Source: Aradus depressus (Eukaryota; Arthropoda; Insecta; Hemiptera; Aradidae). Taken from it: DNA of 64,000 nt. Below are positions 11,261 to 22,317 of the stretch, one piece after another. The position numbers and the translations under genes are program-made. The notes below the pieces were generated by a model, which made no database searches, was not told the DNA's origin, and worked only from the letters and a program-made list of their open reading frames with translations. Location of the stretch: positions 18,442,027 through 18,506,026 of the forward strand of contig OY759221.1 in NCBI GenBank assembly GCA_963662175.1, written 5' to 3'. The first letter of the stretch is position 1; each line of letters begins with the position of its first letter.

Positions 11261-11854
11261 GAAGTTTGCCTACAGACGGTGCATATCTTGAAGACAACCC
11301 CACGGGAAACCTAGTATGTAGAGTTGTTTTGCTTAGAAGACTGCATATAATTCTACATTGTGGACACACTATACTAAGGAAGAACTATACTAAGATATGA
11401 TTGAGGGCTGAGCCACTTCAGAAATGACCTGAACAGGACGGTCCCATGGGGCAAGATATGCCACGCTCCAGAGAGCAGTAAAACTAAAAAATTCACATCT
11501 TCTCCAGCATTGAAACAAACCTAGCCGATTTCCCAAGTGTCTCCGGTATCAAATATACTTCTCACTTACATTTCCCTCTATTGTAGACATTACTAAACAA
11601 ATAGCTACATTTATTTTTCTTAAAGACTAAATTGATAAATATATATTTTTTTTAAACATTTTTTTGGGGGTCAAAGTATAGTTAATGGCTATGGGATATT
11701 TACAGGTAGGCTACTCTAAACATTCACGGGTACATATTGACATAAGAATATATTCATTTTGGCAGATAGATATGTTTTTTATATCAATGTTTGAAATAAT
11801 GCGATTCGATACATACTTTTTTAAGTGTCGTTTCGTTACTCTGGTGGACCTGAG

Positions 11855-11945
11855 CCCGACTAAATAGGTTTATTCACCAAGGGTCTTTAACGAGTATCTG
11901 ACACAAACTCGGAACCATCCGAAGGACGGCGTTCTCAAGATTAGA
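11855..11945 (-). mobile_element. SINE1 fragment, reverse
   Basis: TTATTCACCAAGGGTCTTTA and CCATCCGAAGGACGGCGTTC match the middle of SINE1. Confidence 0.6.
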
Positions 11946-11997
11946 TATATGTGTGTTGAGGGAAGTTGTGGTACTGTCATGTAAGGTAAATTCGGAA

Positions 11998-12055
11998 TTT
12001 GGCCAACGTTTCGAAAACTATTTATTGTTTTATTCAGGGCATCATTATGATGAGT
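11998..12055 (-). ncRNA. Hammerhead-like motif, family E, decayed
   Basis: Minus strand: GCC-CTGAATA (should be CTGANGA), AAAAC...GTTTT stem II, CGAAACGTTGGC as in family A. The core G is lost. It adjoins the 636-bp inverted-repeat element. Confidence 0.45.
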
Positions 12056-12092
12056 GAATGTGTGTTGTGGTATCATGTATATATGTATATGC

Positions 12093-12728
12093 CGTAGTCA
12101 CTTAGTGAAATCGTGAAATTTCATGAACGCCCTGCGTATTGTGAAATTTCATTAAATTCCTAGACTTTTCATGGAATGACGTATTTACGTCCGGCACTTG
12201 ATGTTCTACGCAATCTGATTCGTTAAACCATGTTATAGAGGTTATAAGCTATTTTTTTTTTTTTTTTTTTTTCAGTGTTAGGTTCAAAGTTAAAATATGT
12301 AAAAAGGTCCTTGTATCAAAAAGTGACAAAAAAAATTCACGAAATAAAATAAGCTACATATTTGTTTATTTTTAATTTGCATTGAAAGCAAATTTTTTTT
12401 ATGACTTTTTTATTCCTATTAAATTTTAAAAAATATATATAATATTCCTATTTCAAATATTTTCTTCTTTTATTTGTATTAAAAAAAAAAAAATTATATA
12501 CATCGAAAAATACCTTTTACAGTTGTAAAGCATTTTTAAATCCTAATTGAAATATTTTTTGGCTTTAAATTTAATTTAAACATGATAAAATCAGATTTTA
12601 GTCTGCTTCAGTATCTCTAAGGCATTTCATGAAAAGCCTAGGCATTTAATGTAATTTCACAATATGCCGACAGTTCATGAAATATCTAGTTTTTTTCATG
12701 AAATGACGGATTTCAATTAGTGACTACG
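12093..12728. mobile_element. 636-bp element with about 100-bp inverted terminal repeats
   Basis: The left end CGTAGTCACTTAGTGAAATC and the complement of the right end CGTAGTCACTAATTGAAATC are matched, and the similarity continues inward through TTTCATGAA, ATTGTGAAAT and CCTAG-CTTTTCATG blocks. The core is AT-rich with poly-T and poly-A runs and no coding. Flanking ATAT-rich sequence hides any target duplication. Non-autonomous DNA transposon; superfamily not recognised. Confidence 0.7.
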
Positions 12729-12761
12729 ACATATATAAGTACATTATGTTGATACCAACTC

Positions 12762-13106
12762 TCATCCCGTGACATTTTCGCACGAGTCGAGAGCAACTAG
12801 AAGAACTTCCCCAGTCAAATGTGATTGTCCATGATGGTAGTACACCTTAAAGCTACTAGGTGGTACTACAATTACGCTACTGTCGTTAGGCCCCTGGCGG
12901 GTCTGGGTTCTATCCAGGGCTTGAGCGGTCGGGAATGATAGGGAGGCTCCTGGGATCGGCCTACGCCTGAACCTACCCCTGATCGACTCCTGCTCTCTCA
13001 GCAGCTCTGAGTTAAGGGGGAAATGATTGGAATCTTTTGATACGGTCTTTCCAAATAGTGGATCTTGCCCAGCTCTCTCGAGGATCGAGATAATGCGTGA
13101 AGACAA
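12762..13106 (-). other. Unrecognised GC-rich open frame
   Basis: 114 codons (ISILERAGQDPLFGKTVSKD; GRFRRRPIPGASLSFPTAQA). Base composition differs from the flanks, typical here for transposon-derived coding DNA. No domain recognised. Confidence 0.25.
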
Positions 13107-13214
13107 TCTACGGAGGACAAAGAACAGAGCAAAAATGAATCAGTCAACTAGTTCCAGCTGAAGCCAGAGGAATCAACTGAACACCCCCAAACCTCCTGGA
13201 TGGCCGGCTTCACC

Positions 13215-13395
13215 TAGGGTAAGGGTCTTTAACGAGTATCTGACATCGTATAGGCTCGGGTCCATCGCTTAACGTCCAATCTGAAAGACGGCGTCCTTAA
13301 ATTTATTTTACCTCCCAGATGAAATAAACTAAGGTTTCGAACCCGCGATCTTGAGCTCAGTAAGAAAGCTGCATGCCGGCGCCCTGGAAAATCAA
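13215..13395 (-). mobile_element. SINE1 fragment, reverse
   Basis: From AGGGTCTTTAACGAGTATCT to GAGCTCAGTAAGAAAGCTGC; box B is readable on the minus strand as GGTTCGAAACC; the end meets CGGCGCCCTGG. Confidence 0.72.
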
Positions 13396-13429
13396 TAGAC
13401 GTTGTCCTTATGGAGTTCTGGATACACAT

Positions 13430-13900
13430 ATAACATTTTGGAAGGCGCCGTAGGGCTAGGAGGTGAAGAAATGTTTTTCTTAGTTAATTCGCATCTCCTC
13501 GATGGCTGGTGCAGGTTCTTGAGAATAAAAGTCAATGAGGAGAAATGTGCACACATCACCTTCATCCTCAAACGACAATCATGTCCTCCAGTCCTGTTCA
13601 TCAATATACCAATTCCTATTTCCAACCAAGTACGCTATCTTGAGTTCTACCTGGACAGCCGACTACAAACTTCTTAACAGAAAGTACAAACTGTCCAAAC
13701 AAAACGAAGTCTGTAGTACAGATTCTATTTATTTATTTTTGTATATGCTTGCTTTTATTTTGTGATTATTCATTTCTTTTTCGCTTCTTATTATGTTTTA
13801 AATATTTTGTATTATTTATTATTTTATCATGTCTTCTTATAGTCATCACTTCTGCTCATTGTTTTTTTTTTTGTACAGATTGTAAAATAAATAAATAAAA
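13430..13900 (+). pseudogene. Jockey-clade LINE fragment with 3' end
   Basis: The frame from about 13490 reads LLDGWCRFLRIKVNEEKCAH, TFILKRQSCPPVLF and VRYLEFYLDSRL, the post-catalytic thumb of Jockey reverse transcriptases (usual RIKVNxxKS and YLGxxLDRRL). The frame decays after 13675. An AT-rich 3' region with a TTGTACAGATTGTAAAATAAATAAATAAA-like tail reaches 13900. The N-terminal side is lost. Confidence 0.7.
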
Positions 13901-13904
13901 AAGA

Positions 13905-14590
13905 AAAAAAGAAATTTTTGAAACCAGGGGTTGGAAAACATGAAGTTCCAGTGAAAATGTAACATCGAACTTCTAACTGATTACATAACTTCCCGTATTC
14001 TTCATGTAGCTATGGAAAAGTTACTATTAAAAGAAAAATTGATAAAAAATATATATATGTCACAATTTTTTCTTCTCAATGGAAGGTGAAATGACATTTT
14101 TAATGAGTCTTCTTATCAGACATATATAGGATTGAAAAGAACTGTCGAGTTGACTGGTCGGTTTCTATTTAGGTACGAAATCTTGATTTAATGAGTTCCA
14201 ATTCTTTGGGTAAAAAATAATTTGAGCACGAGGATCGTTATCGCCATACATACAGACCCACACGTGCTGAAAGCGAATTTGCCAATTTTCAAAATATTAA
14301 CTCTTTTTCCGTTGACGACGAACCCTGAAGATCCTTAGCCGCCAGTTCACTAGATGGGTTCCACGACATCCGTCATCACCAGGTCAGTACATCTCAGATC
14401 CGCTTCTTTCCACATGCCCAGCTTCCTGTTTCTCTGATCCTCCAGTCACAGGTTTCTATACCCTTGACCAGGATTCTCCTCTATTCTCCTCAAACGTGAA
14501 TCACCGACAATGTACTTCCCCAGAACGAATTACTCAATATAGTTTTCGCTCTCCCTCCAAAATCAATCGCATCTTTGGGCTAAAAATCAA
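13905..14590 (+). repeat. TACTTCCCC repeat, tail of one copy and head of another
   Basis: Tail at 13915-14035 (GGTTGGAAAACATGAAGTTC ... CATGTAGCTATGGAAAAGTT) and head at 14490-14590 (GTACTTCCCCAGAACGAATT, TTTTCGCTCTCCCTCCAAAA). The sequence between them is unassigned. Confidence 0.6.
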
Positions 14591-14664
14591 TAAATAAAAT
14601 TAAAAAAATTATAAATAAAGCACTTTTCTTATTGAACACTTATATTGTCTAATTCCACAAACAT

Positions 14665-14715
14665 ATACATAAATATGTACCGGTTTCGGCTTACGCCATC
14701 GTCAGCACAAGGTTC
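14665..14715 (-). ncRNA. Hammerhead-ribozyme-like motif, family B, complete core
   Basis: On the minus strand: CTGACGA (14705-14699), an unpaired U, GGC-GTAA-GCC (3-bp stem II with a GNRA tetraloop), GAAA, then ACCGGU, a perfect self-complementary stem III (14684-14679), A17 at 14678, and CAUA pairing with the UGUG before CTGACGA. All invariant core bases are present. The palindromic stem III implies action as a dimer. Confidence 0.7.
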
Positions 14716-14787
14716 AACGCTAATGAAGTTATGAGCTAGGCAGACATATTTATATCAATATAAATAGCTCATATCTCCATAAATGTT

Positions 14788-14838
14788 GAACCTCGTGCTA
14801 AAGATGGCGTAAGCCGAAACCAGTACACATTTATGTAT
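14788..14838 (+). ncRNA. Hammerhead-like motif, family B, decayed
   Basis: Right-arm partner. Stem II GGC-GTAA-GCC and GAAA are kept, but the core is CTAAAGA instead of CTGANGA and stem III is ACCAGU, no longer self-complementary. Confidence 0.6.
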
Positions 14839-14984
14839 ATATATGTGGAATTAGACAATATAGTTCAATAAAAAAGTGCTTTATCATCTTTTTAATTTTA
14901 TTTATTAGTATTTCCACTATATCGACACAACCCGCAAAAAATGTATTCGGACATAGAACCTTCATACAAAATTCTGTGTCAAGG

Positions 14985-15665
14985 GTGTAGTTACTGGGGT
15001 TTTGAGCTAGAGCCCCACCTTTGATCCCCTTGGCGGATTTCGAGGAAAATTATTAGGTGTCGTGCTTATACATGTGAAATTTTTGTGTCTATACATTCAT
15101 TACAACGGCAGTAGTTATTAGAGTTTGTGTTAGGCCTCCCCCCTAATCCCCTCTTCCTTTTGGGCGATGTGGCTGAAAAACATCGTCGTCTTTATTCGTT
15201 CTGGATGCATATACAAAATTTCGTGTCAATACATCCTCTCAGGCGTTTCCTTGTTCACAAACACACTTCTTCTTCTTCCTGGGACTCCGTCACAATCCTC
15301 CTCCATTCGTTTCGATCTAAAACCTCCTCTCTCCATCCTCTAATGCCCAACACGTCGGAGGTCCGCCTCGACGTCGTCCAGCCAACAGAGTCTAGGTCGT
15401 CCTCTTCTCCTGGCACCGCCTGGCCTACCATAGAGGGCTTGTTTAGGGAGTCTTCCTCCTTCCATTCTCTCTATGTGGTCCAACCAACGTAGTCTCGCCT
15501 GCTTGATCACGGACACCACGTCGGACACAAAAACACACACAGACATATTTTTTCTTCATTTTTGGAATCAAAGGGTCCGAAAACATTAAATTCAGGTGTA
15601 AACTCAACAAAAAATGCCAGCTCTATTACGTAACTTCCCAATATACTTTGTATAGATGAAAAAGG
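14985..15665 (+). repeat. TACTTCCCC repeat with RTE LINE insertion
   Basis: Two monomers (AGCCCCACCTTTGATCCCCT; CCCCTAATCCCCTCTTCC), then the RTE fragment at 15262-15530, then tail (GGGTCCGAAAACATTAAATT ... TTACGTAACTTCCCAATA). Confidence 0.7.
15262..15530 (-). pseudogene. RTE-like LINE, extreme C-terminus
   Basis: On the minus strand VIKQARLRWLDHIERMEGGR is followed by GRPRLCWLDDVEADLRRVGH, the same domain as in the 9.6-10.3 kb element but from a different lineage. A slipped frame continues to EWRRIV. It interrupts a TACTTCCCC repeat: the 'gttcacaaacacac' and 'cacaaaaacacacac' that normally meet lie on either side. Confidence 0.75.
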
Positions 15666-16192
15666 AAGAATTGAGGAAATGACAATTCAAATTTATTTTT
15701 GCCCAAAAGAGAACTTTGAAATGGTAAAGGCAGAAAAAGGAGAGCCTCAATTAATGGAGTAAGAAAATAAACAAAAAGTTGACCTTTGGAATTTTGAAAT
15801 GGGGGGGGAGGGGGGGGGTGTCTACGCCACTGATGCTTAACATAACGTCTTTAACAAAGCCAAAGAAACTTAAAGTTTACAATTCAAGTTGTTGGAGCCG
15901 TCAAACTTAGGCACATCAAAAAACCATACATCAGACCTCAACTCGTTACAGACACATCATATTTGAGTTTCACATACAGACTCACTTGACGTCTATTTTC
16001 AAAAGTTTATGGTTGAGTTTGGTGGATAGAGGGGCGGACTGATATCTTATTGGTCGATGGAATGGCAGAATGAGGGCTGCCTTCTCTAATTGGTTGTCTC
16101 TCGTCTCCCTGAACACACCCACTAATCAACTGCACTAGTAATCGTGACAACAACGTCAAGATTCTTTAATCAGCTGTCAATTCGAGGGCGCC

Positions 16193-16522
16193 GGTAGCTC
16201 AGTGGTATGCGTGCTTGACTTCTGAGCTCAAGGATGTGGGTTCGTAACCCGACCGAGGCCCTTAGTTTATTTTATCTGGGAGATAAAATAAACTTAAGCA
16301 CGCCGTCCTTCGGATGGGACGTTAAGCGATGGTCCCGAGCCTGTACGATGTCAGGTACTCGTTAAAGACCCCTACCCTAGGTGAATAAAAATTTAGGGTA
16401 GGCAAAATTTAGGACACCCATAGTAGAGTCGGGCTCATGTCCACCAGAGTGACGAAAGAGCGCTCTGGTAGTAGGCGATATGACCTCGTAGTTAAAGCCC
16501 GGGCATGAGTCATAAAACCTAA
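16193..16522 (+). mobile_element. SINE1, full-length tRNA-derived SINE
   Basis: Best copy in the window. The head GAGGGCGCCGGTAGCTCAGT contains a good RNA polymerase III box A (TAGCTCAGTGGT), followed by a box B (GGTTCGTAACC, slightly off consensus). A tRNA-unrelated body follows (CGTCCTTCGGATGGGACGTT ... GAAAGAGCGCTCTGGTAGTA) and the 3' end is GAGTCATAAAACCTAA. A 15-bp exact target duplication, AATCAGCTGTCAATT, lies at 16178-16192 and 16523-16537. Length 330 bp. It is presumably mobilised by a LINE sharing its 3' end, but no such LINE was identified here. Confidence 0.92.
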
Positions 16523-16539
16523 AATCAGCTGTCAATTAC

Positions 16540-16747
16540 AATCCCTCCCTTCCCTTTGGCCGATTTGGCTGAAGATCAATGGGTGTTGTCCCAAGAGAGC
16601 TTTGAATTTACATATGGAATTTTATGTCAGTATATTCACTACAACGCCAGTTATTACTATTTTTGTGTTAATCTCCCCCCCTAATTGCGCCTTCCCTTTC
16701 GTCGATTTGGCTGATCAATAGGTGTCGTCCCTAGAGGGTTTTGAAAT
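16540..16747 (+). repeat. TACTTCCCC repeat, monomers
   Basis: Nearly two monomers (CCTTTGGCCGATTTGGCTGA, CGTCGATTTGGCTGATCAAT). Interrupted at 16748; the tail resumes at about 17391. Confidence 0.68.
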
Positions 16748-17390
16748 GAAATGAAAAGACATTTTATTATTCAGGGATCGAGGTCCCCTAAGAATAAATA
16801 CATACAGAGCAAAGAAAATGAAACAATGAAATATAGTATCAGTACGAAGAAATAACAAGATAGGTAGGTAAATAAAAATTAGTGATACATTGGAGAAAAA
16901 CTATACAACTAAAAAATAGATAAACAGGAAAAAACATAAAATTAACAACTTCAATATGATGAAAAAAAATAAATAAAAGTATCTACAAAAATAAAAGAGA
17001 ATAAGTGAAAAAGAAAAAAAGCAAATCTATACAACTAAGAAAGAAATAAAATTGCTAATATAAATATAAATATAAATCGACCGAGCATAGTACTATGATG
17101 GTTGATTATAAAAGAGAAGGAAGGATGCCCAGCCCAGTCAAGGTTAAAAATAAAATGAATTTAGAAAGCAGAAAATAAGATAAGATAAAAAATATATTAA
17201 TGTGTAAATGAGACAAAAAGGAATACTATTGATTATGATCGAATAATTTGGGCAATATGATAAAAAAATTATAATAAAAATAGAGAATGACAAAGAAAAA
17301 AAGAGAGAGAAAAAAAAAGGTAAAGGTAAAGTAATTTGAATGATTAGATAAGGTTTTGGAAACGCATTAAAACTAATGTCGATGCATTAA
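16748..17390 (-). mobile_element. Probable LINE 3' region, reverse
   Basis: Begins GAAATGAAATGAAAAGACAT then TTTTATTATTCAGGGATCGAGG, suggesting the complement of a 3' end with a CATTT-type tail. Purine-rich, non-coding afterwards. It splits a TACTTCCCC repeat. A shorter relative is at 29450-29615. Confidence 0.5.
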
Positions 17391-17560
17391 TTCTATCAGT
17401 TATCGTGCTCACACACATACAGACTAACCTTTTTTTTTTTTTCATTTTTTGGAATCAGCCGAGTTAGGAAAAAAAAAGTAGAAAACTTTGGATCGAATTT
17501 CAGACCGATTATATAACTTCACCTGTAATTCGTATAAATGGAAAAGTAAAAATAGGTATA
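17391..17560 (+). repeat. TACTTCCCC repeat, tail
   Basis: TATCAGTTATCGTGCTCACA, GGAATCAGCCGAGTTAGG and GACCGATTATATAACTTCAC continue the copy interrupted at 16748. Confidence 0.62.
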
Positions 17561-17841
17561 AGTTTACAGGAAAGAGCCCAGACAAAAGACTTAGCTAAGC
17601 AGGGCGGCTTAATGGATAAAGAAGGGTGTAGAGTAACAGAGGAGGCTGAAATAGCTTACAGACAAGAGAAAGAAGGTCAGGAAGTCTCGTCAAAGAGGCA
17701 GATACTCATGTTGGATGGGCTGGTGGGTGGGTTTTGTACCCATGTTATCCAAAGTCTGAAGGTCCAACCTAAACCTCTCATTTAGTAAACTAATTTTTCC
17801 ACTTCTGTAATGAAACGTAGGATCCTTTCGAAGCTCTATTA

Positions 17842-19440
17842 GCTTTGAATTTACAAAGGAAATTTCATGTCAATAAATTCATTACAACGACAGTTATTAA
17901 TGTTTCTGTGTTAAGCCTCCCCCTAATCTCCTCCTTTCCTTTGGCCAATTTCGCTGGAAACCAATAGGTGTCGTCCTGGGAGGGCTTTGAATTTACATAG
18001 GAAATTTCATGTCAATAAATTCATTACAACGACAGTTATTAATGTTTCTGTGTTAAGCCTCCCCCTAATCTCCTCCTTTCCTTTGGCCAATTTCGCTGGA
18101 AACCAATAGGTGTCGTCCTGGGAGGGCTTTGAATTTACATAGGAAATTTCATGTCAATAAATTCATTACAACGACAGTTATTAATGTTTCTGTGTTAAGC
18201 CTCCCCCTAATCTCCTCCTTTCCTTTGGCCAATTTCGCTTGAAACCAATAGGTGTCGTCCTGGGAGGGCTTTGAATTTACATAGGAAATTTCATGTCAAT
18301 AAATTCATTACAACGACAGTTATTAATGTTTCTGTGTTAAGCCTCCCCCTAATCTCCTCCTTTCCTTTGGTCAATTTCGCTGGAAACCAATAGATGTCGT
18401 CCTGGGAGGGCTTTGAATTTACATAGGAAATTTCGTGTCAATAAATTCATTACAACGACAGTTATTAATGTTTCTGTGTTAAGCCTCCCCCTAATCGCCT
18501 CCTTTCCTTTGGCCAATTTCGTTGGAAACCAATAAGTGTCGTCCTGGGAGGGCTTTGAATTTACATAGGAAATTTCGTGTCAATAAATTCATTACAACGA
18601 CAGTTATTAATGCTTCTGTGTTAAGCCTCCCCCTAATCTCCTCCTTTCCTTTGGTCAATTTCGCTGGAAACCAATAGATGTCGTCCTGGGAGGGCTTTGA
18701 ATTTACATAGGAAATTTCGTGTCAATAAATTCATTACAACGACAGTTATTAATGTTTCTGTGTTAAGCCTCCCCCTAATCTCCTCCTTTCCTTTGGCCAA
18801 TTTCGCTGGAAACCAATAGGTGTCGTCCTGGGAGGGCTTTGAATTTACATATGAAATTTCGTGTCAATAAATTCAGTACAACGACAGTTATTAATGTTTC
18901 TGTGTTAAGCCTCCCCCTAATCTCCTCCTTTCCTTTGGCCAATTTCGCTGGAAACCAATAGGTGTCGTCCTGGGAGGGCTTTGAATTTACATAGGAAATT
19001 TCATGTCAATAAATTCATTACAACGACAGTTATTAATGTTTCTGTGTTAAGCCTCCCCCTAATCTCCTCCTTTCCTTTGGCCAATTTCGCTGGAAACCAA
19101 TAGGTGTCGTCCTGGGAGGGCTTTGAATTTAAATAGGAAATTTCATGTCAATAAATTCATTACAACGACAGTTATTAATGTTTCTGTGTTAAGCCTCCCC
19201 CTAATCTCCTCCTTTCCTCTGGCCAATTTGGCTGAAAACCAATATGTGTCGTCCTGGGAGGGCTTTGAACATAGGAAATTTCATGTCAATAAATTCATTA
19301 CAACGACAGTTATTAATGTTTCTGTGTTAAGCCTCCCCCTAATCTCCTCCTTTCCTTTGGCCAATTTGGCTGAAAACCAATAGGTGTCGTCCTGGGAGGG
19401 CTTTGAATTTACATAGGAAATTTCATGTCAATACATTCAT
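17842..19440 (+). repeat. Array of a 142-bp unit, about 11 copies
   Basis: The unit, from GCTTTGAATTTACATAGGAA to GGTGTCGTCCTGGGAGG, recurs with exact 142-bp spacing (starts at 17842, 17984, 18126, 18268 and on). Copies are very similar, with shared variants (TTGGTCAATTTCG, ATCGCCTCC, AACCAATAGATG) recurring in non-adjacent copies, which points to unequal exchange of blocks. The second-to-last unit has a short deletion. The same unit occurs singly in the dispersed TACTTCCCC repeats, so the array is an expansion inside one of them. A frame of 86 codons across it (19123-19383) is not a gene. Confidence 0.95.
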
Positions 19441-19528
19441 TACTGCACCAGTTATAAGAGTTTTTCGAGATATCGAGTCCTCAATTGGTGAACATTTATC
19501 GATAAAATGTTTTACAATACCATGATTT

Positions 19529-19734
19529 TTTTTTTTTTTGCCTAATGTACTATGTATATTAGCCATCACTCATAATGGTGTTTTACCTAGTTATTTACGA
19601 CATCCATGGCCCCGGGAGGGAGTTCTTTCTACGAAATAAAACTCACTCCCGAACGGGATTCAAACCCGCAAACCATGATGAGACCATTTGACCAAAGCCC
19701 TACGGTCTAGCCCGCACGGCCAACATGGCTCCCT
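19529..19734 (-). mobile_element. SINE2, second tRNA-derived SINE family
   Basis: On the minus strand a tRNA-like head (GGCCGTGCGGGCTAGACCGT, box B GGTTTGAATCC) is followed by a short body (GGGAGTGAGTTTTATTTCGT ... CATGGATGTCGTAAATAACT) and a poly-A tail. An 11-bp target duplication TACCATGATTT lies at 19518-19528 and 19735-19745. Confidence 0.85.
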
Positions 19735-20559
19735 TACCATGATTTTAAATGAGTCGTAATGGCAATTTTCTAGTTCCACTATAAGACAATATTTTGAAAG
19801 CTAATATCTTTTGTACACTCCATTGTAAAACAATTTCGAACCGGCCCAATTTTCAACATGATGTTGACAAAAGCATTGAATATAAGGAAGCTTTATAACC
19901 ATCAGGTTCTGCATATAGATCAGAAGATAAGATTAAAAAATGTGTATTTCCGTTGAGTTTTAATCGGTCCATAAAGAGGCCGGTGGAATGTTCAATATTG
20001 GAGCTTTTGTCTGTAATTTCAGGGCGGCTGCCTCTATTGAGTACTACCAATTCAACTTAATTTATGTATTTCAATTCGACTATTCAACTCCACTCATTCC
20101 TACGATCAATTGGTCAATTTTCAAAATTTAATTATTAAAAGTTATAATTTGAATTTATTCCTAGTTACAATCCCTATAGTTCAATCCAGAGTTGGGCAAA
20201 TCATTCGATTGATAAATAACGAATACAAATTAATTCGTAAGAGTTTATTTTCGAGTGAATAAAAAAGAAAATAATTTTCAATTAATCTTGATTTCCAGTC
20301 ATTCACGAATAACGAATAAAAAATTATTCTATAATAATAATTTAATAAATTTTTATTCTACCCGTAAAATTGAATAAAAAATTGTACAAACACATAATTA
20401 TATTTTTACAACGAGAAATGAACTTTGCAATGTTGATAATAAATAATAACACAGACAACTGAAAAATAATACAATCGGACTTCGTTTTTTGTTGCTCCTT
20501 CTGCAAGTAAAATTATGTAAAATAAACAAGTCCAAAAAAAGGCGAAAAAAGTTAAATTA

Positions 20560-20645
20560 AAAAATGAGTCGGCACGCAACTGCAAATCGAATTTTTGACT
20601 GATTACTCAACTTCTCCTTTACTTCGTATAACTGGGGAAGTAAAA
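20560..20645 (+). repeat. TACTTCCCC repeat, tail with clear terminal hairpin
   Basis: CGAATTTTTGACTGATTACT then CAACTTCTCCTTTACTTCGTATAACTGGGGAAG-type hairpin (20609-20640) followed by TAAAAAA. Confidence 0.65.
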
Positions 20646-20729
20646 AATTTAAGAAGCTGTAAGTTTCTGTAAGAGGCCAGAGGTTTGAGAGGGGTATTTC
20701 GAGATGGAGAGTAGCTAACGTCGGAAGGT

Positions 20730-20951
20730 GTGATAGAAGAGGATTCGTACAGCCTGGTTTCAGGAATTCAACCCCTAAACTATGAGAAAGATAGAAAATT
20801 AATACTTGACTCTGTTAACAGTTGTGGGGTAGTTCGGGTACGAGGCCACAAAACAGTCACTTACCTCAAGAGGAACTATGCTATTGTAACCCTTACTACG
20901 GTAATCCTGAATAGAGCTATGATAGACAGGTTTCTTAGGGGGAATACTTGA
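20730..20951 (+). other. Unrecognised open frame
   Basis: 73 codons (SGIQPLNYEKDRKLILDSVN; VRGHKTVTYLKRNYAIVTL). Plausible composition, no family recognised, no flanking splice or repeat signals. Confidence 0.2.
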
Positions 20952-21412
20952 GACGGGTGCCGTCCTGGACAATAGCTAGATCGATAAGCGAGACATGACT
21001 ACCACGAACTGAACAGTTCACGAATTATAAATTTATAAATTAAATTTAAAATTGTTTTAAGCGCTTTAGTAATTTTAAAGTTCCCAGTCGAGAATTCAAA
21101 TGTTGTTGCACTCAACATACATGTTTTCACTTTTTTCGATGAAATACAGAATGTATTGAATTAAATAAAAACTTAAGGAAAAAAATTTCCCTAGCTCGGG
21201 TGCGCACTGGTTTTGCTACGGATGAAATACGTGTTCTTTTTCATGACGGTTTCATGAGATTACTACAGTACGTAATGTTTTGGGTGCGAGCTAAAATGTT
21301 TACTCATAAAAAATAAACGATAGTTACACCACTTGAGATCAAAATTCATTCTCAAATTTTCGTTTATGTCTAGTAGAGGGGGCTAGACGAAGGAACTTTA
21401 AATGACACACCA

Positions 21413-21482
21413 CTCTCTAGGTAGCTCAGTGGTATGCGTGCTTGCTTACTGAGCTAAAAATAGCGGGTTCGTATATTTCGTA
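21413..21482 (+). mobile_element. SINE1 head only
   Basis: TAGGTAGCTCAGTGGTATGC is an intact box A, followed by GCGGGTTCGTAT, a broken box B; the body is missing. Confidence 0.6.
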
Positions 21483-22317
21483 TACATAATATTGTTAGTA
21501 TACCTAGTAGTTTTATTATATTTATATATATAATCATACTTTTATCTCTTCCCAAGAAGCATAGTTTCGGAACCATCCGAAGGGCGGCATGCTAAAGGTT
21601 TGGTTCCTCCCAGTTACCTCACAGCTATCTGGCGTCCGAAAGTTATCATTTATGCGAAGAAAGGGAACAGCATCTTACTCTTTTAAAAACTTTACCTCGA
21701 GGGTGAGGGATAAGCGATGCATTGGCGATGACTAACCACACGAAATTCGCAATAGGGTACTCTTCCGAGCAACACCGAGTATGACAACTAGTTGAAGTTA
21801 GGGTTGACAACTAAACACCATACCTCTGTGTTTCAAAATTAAATGGGTCCTACCATTCCCAGACCGTATAAAACGAATAATATGGAAATGGAAGCAGTTG
21901 CTCTGCTTGAAAGCGAACTCAACAAAGCAACAGCCACACAATGAGGCATGCACAAAGCAAAGTTTAGTTTAGTGAGGATACAAAGTGTATAAGAGGTGAT
22001 GAATTAATTGTTTCTGGAGAGGTCGTGAGTCCTTCAACTTGGAGACTGCCAACACCACTATACTCCGTCCATGGAGCTAGCCACTCGAGCTATAACCAAT
22101 TAAATCGGTGTAATTCCGGGAGGCACCCGTATTTATTTTTAGAAATTATTGACTGTCAATGCTCTTCTAATGTTCATTCGTTCTCATGCACTCTCAACTC
22201 CGGCAGAAAAGACGAGCTTTTCCCAGGTTCCTGCCTTTTTCTAGCTACAGAATTGTCTCAGTTAAAATTTTAAGAATGGTGATTTAAAAATGAGTTCAGC
22301 AACACGAAATTCGCCGG

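Larger units (their letters stand above)
14591..14908. mobile_element. Inverted pair of Penelope-like ends, family B
   Basis: Left arm 14591-14720 and right arm 14785-14908 are complementary over most of their length (TTATATTGTCTAATTCCACA against its complement). Each arm contains a hammerhead-like motif; about 65 bp separate the arms. It lies inside a TACTTCCCC repeat (head at 14490-14590). Confidence 0.7.

Noticed and set aside
14271..14480. Possible coding patch (CCTTAGCCGCCAGTTCACTA region)
   Set aside because: Moderate GC content but no sustained open frame or recognised motif.
15127..15492. 121-codon plus-strand frame
   Set aside because: Opposite strand of the RTE-like LINE fragment joined to TACTTCCCC repeat sequence.
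16193..16265. tRNA gene
   Set aside because: Box A and box B are present but the sequence does not close an acceptor stem and continues into a repetitive body with a target duplication, so it is a SINE head.
19123..19383. 86-codon frame with an internal protein repeat (RKFHVNKFITTTVINVSVLS)
   Set aside because: It is a translation of the 142-bp tandem unit; the period of 142 is not a multiple of three, and it only stays open because of a short deletion in one unit.
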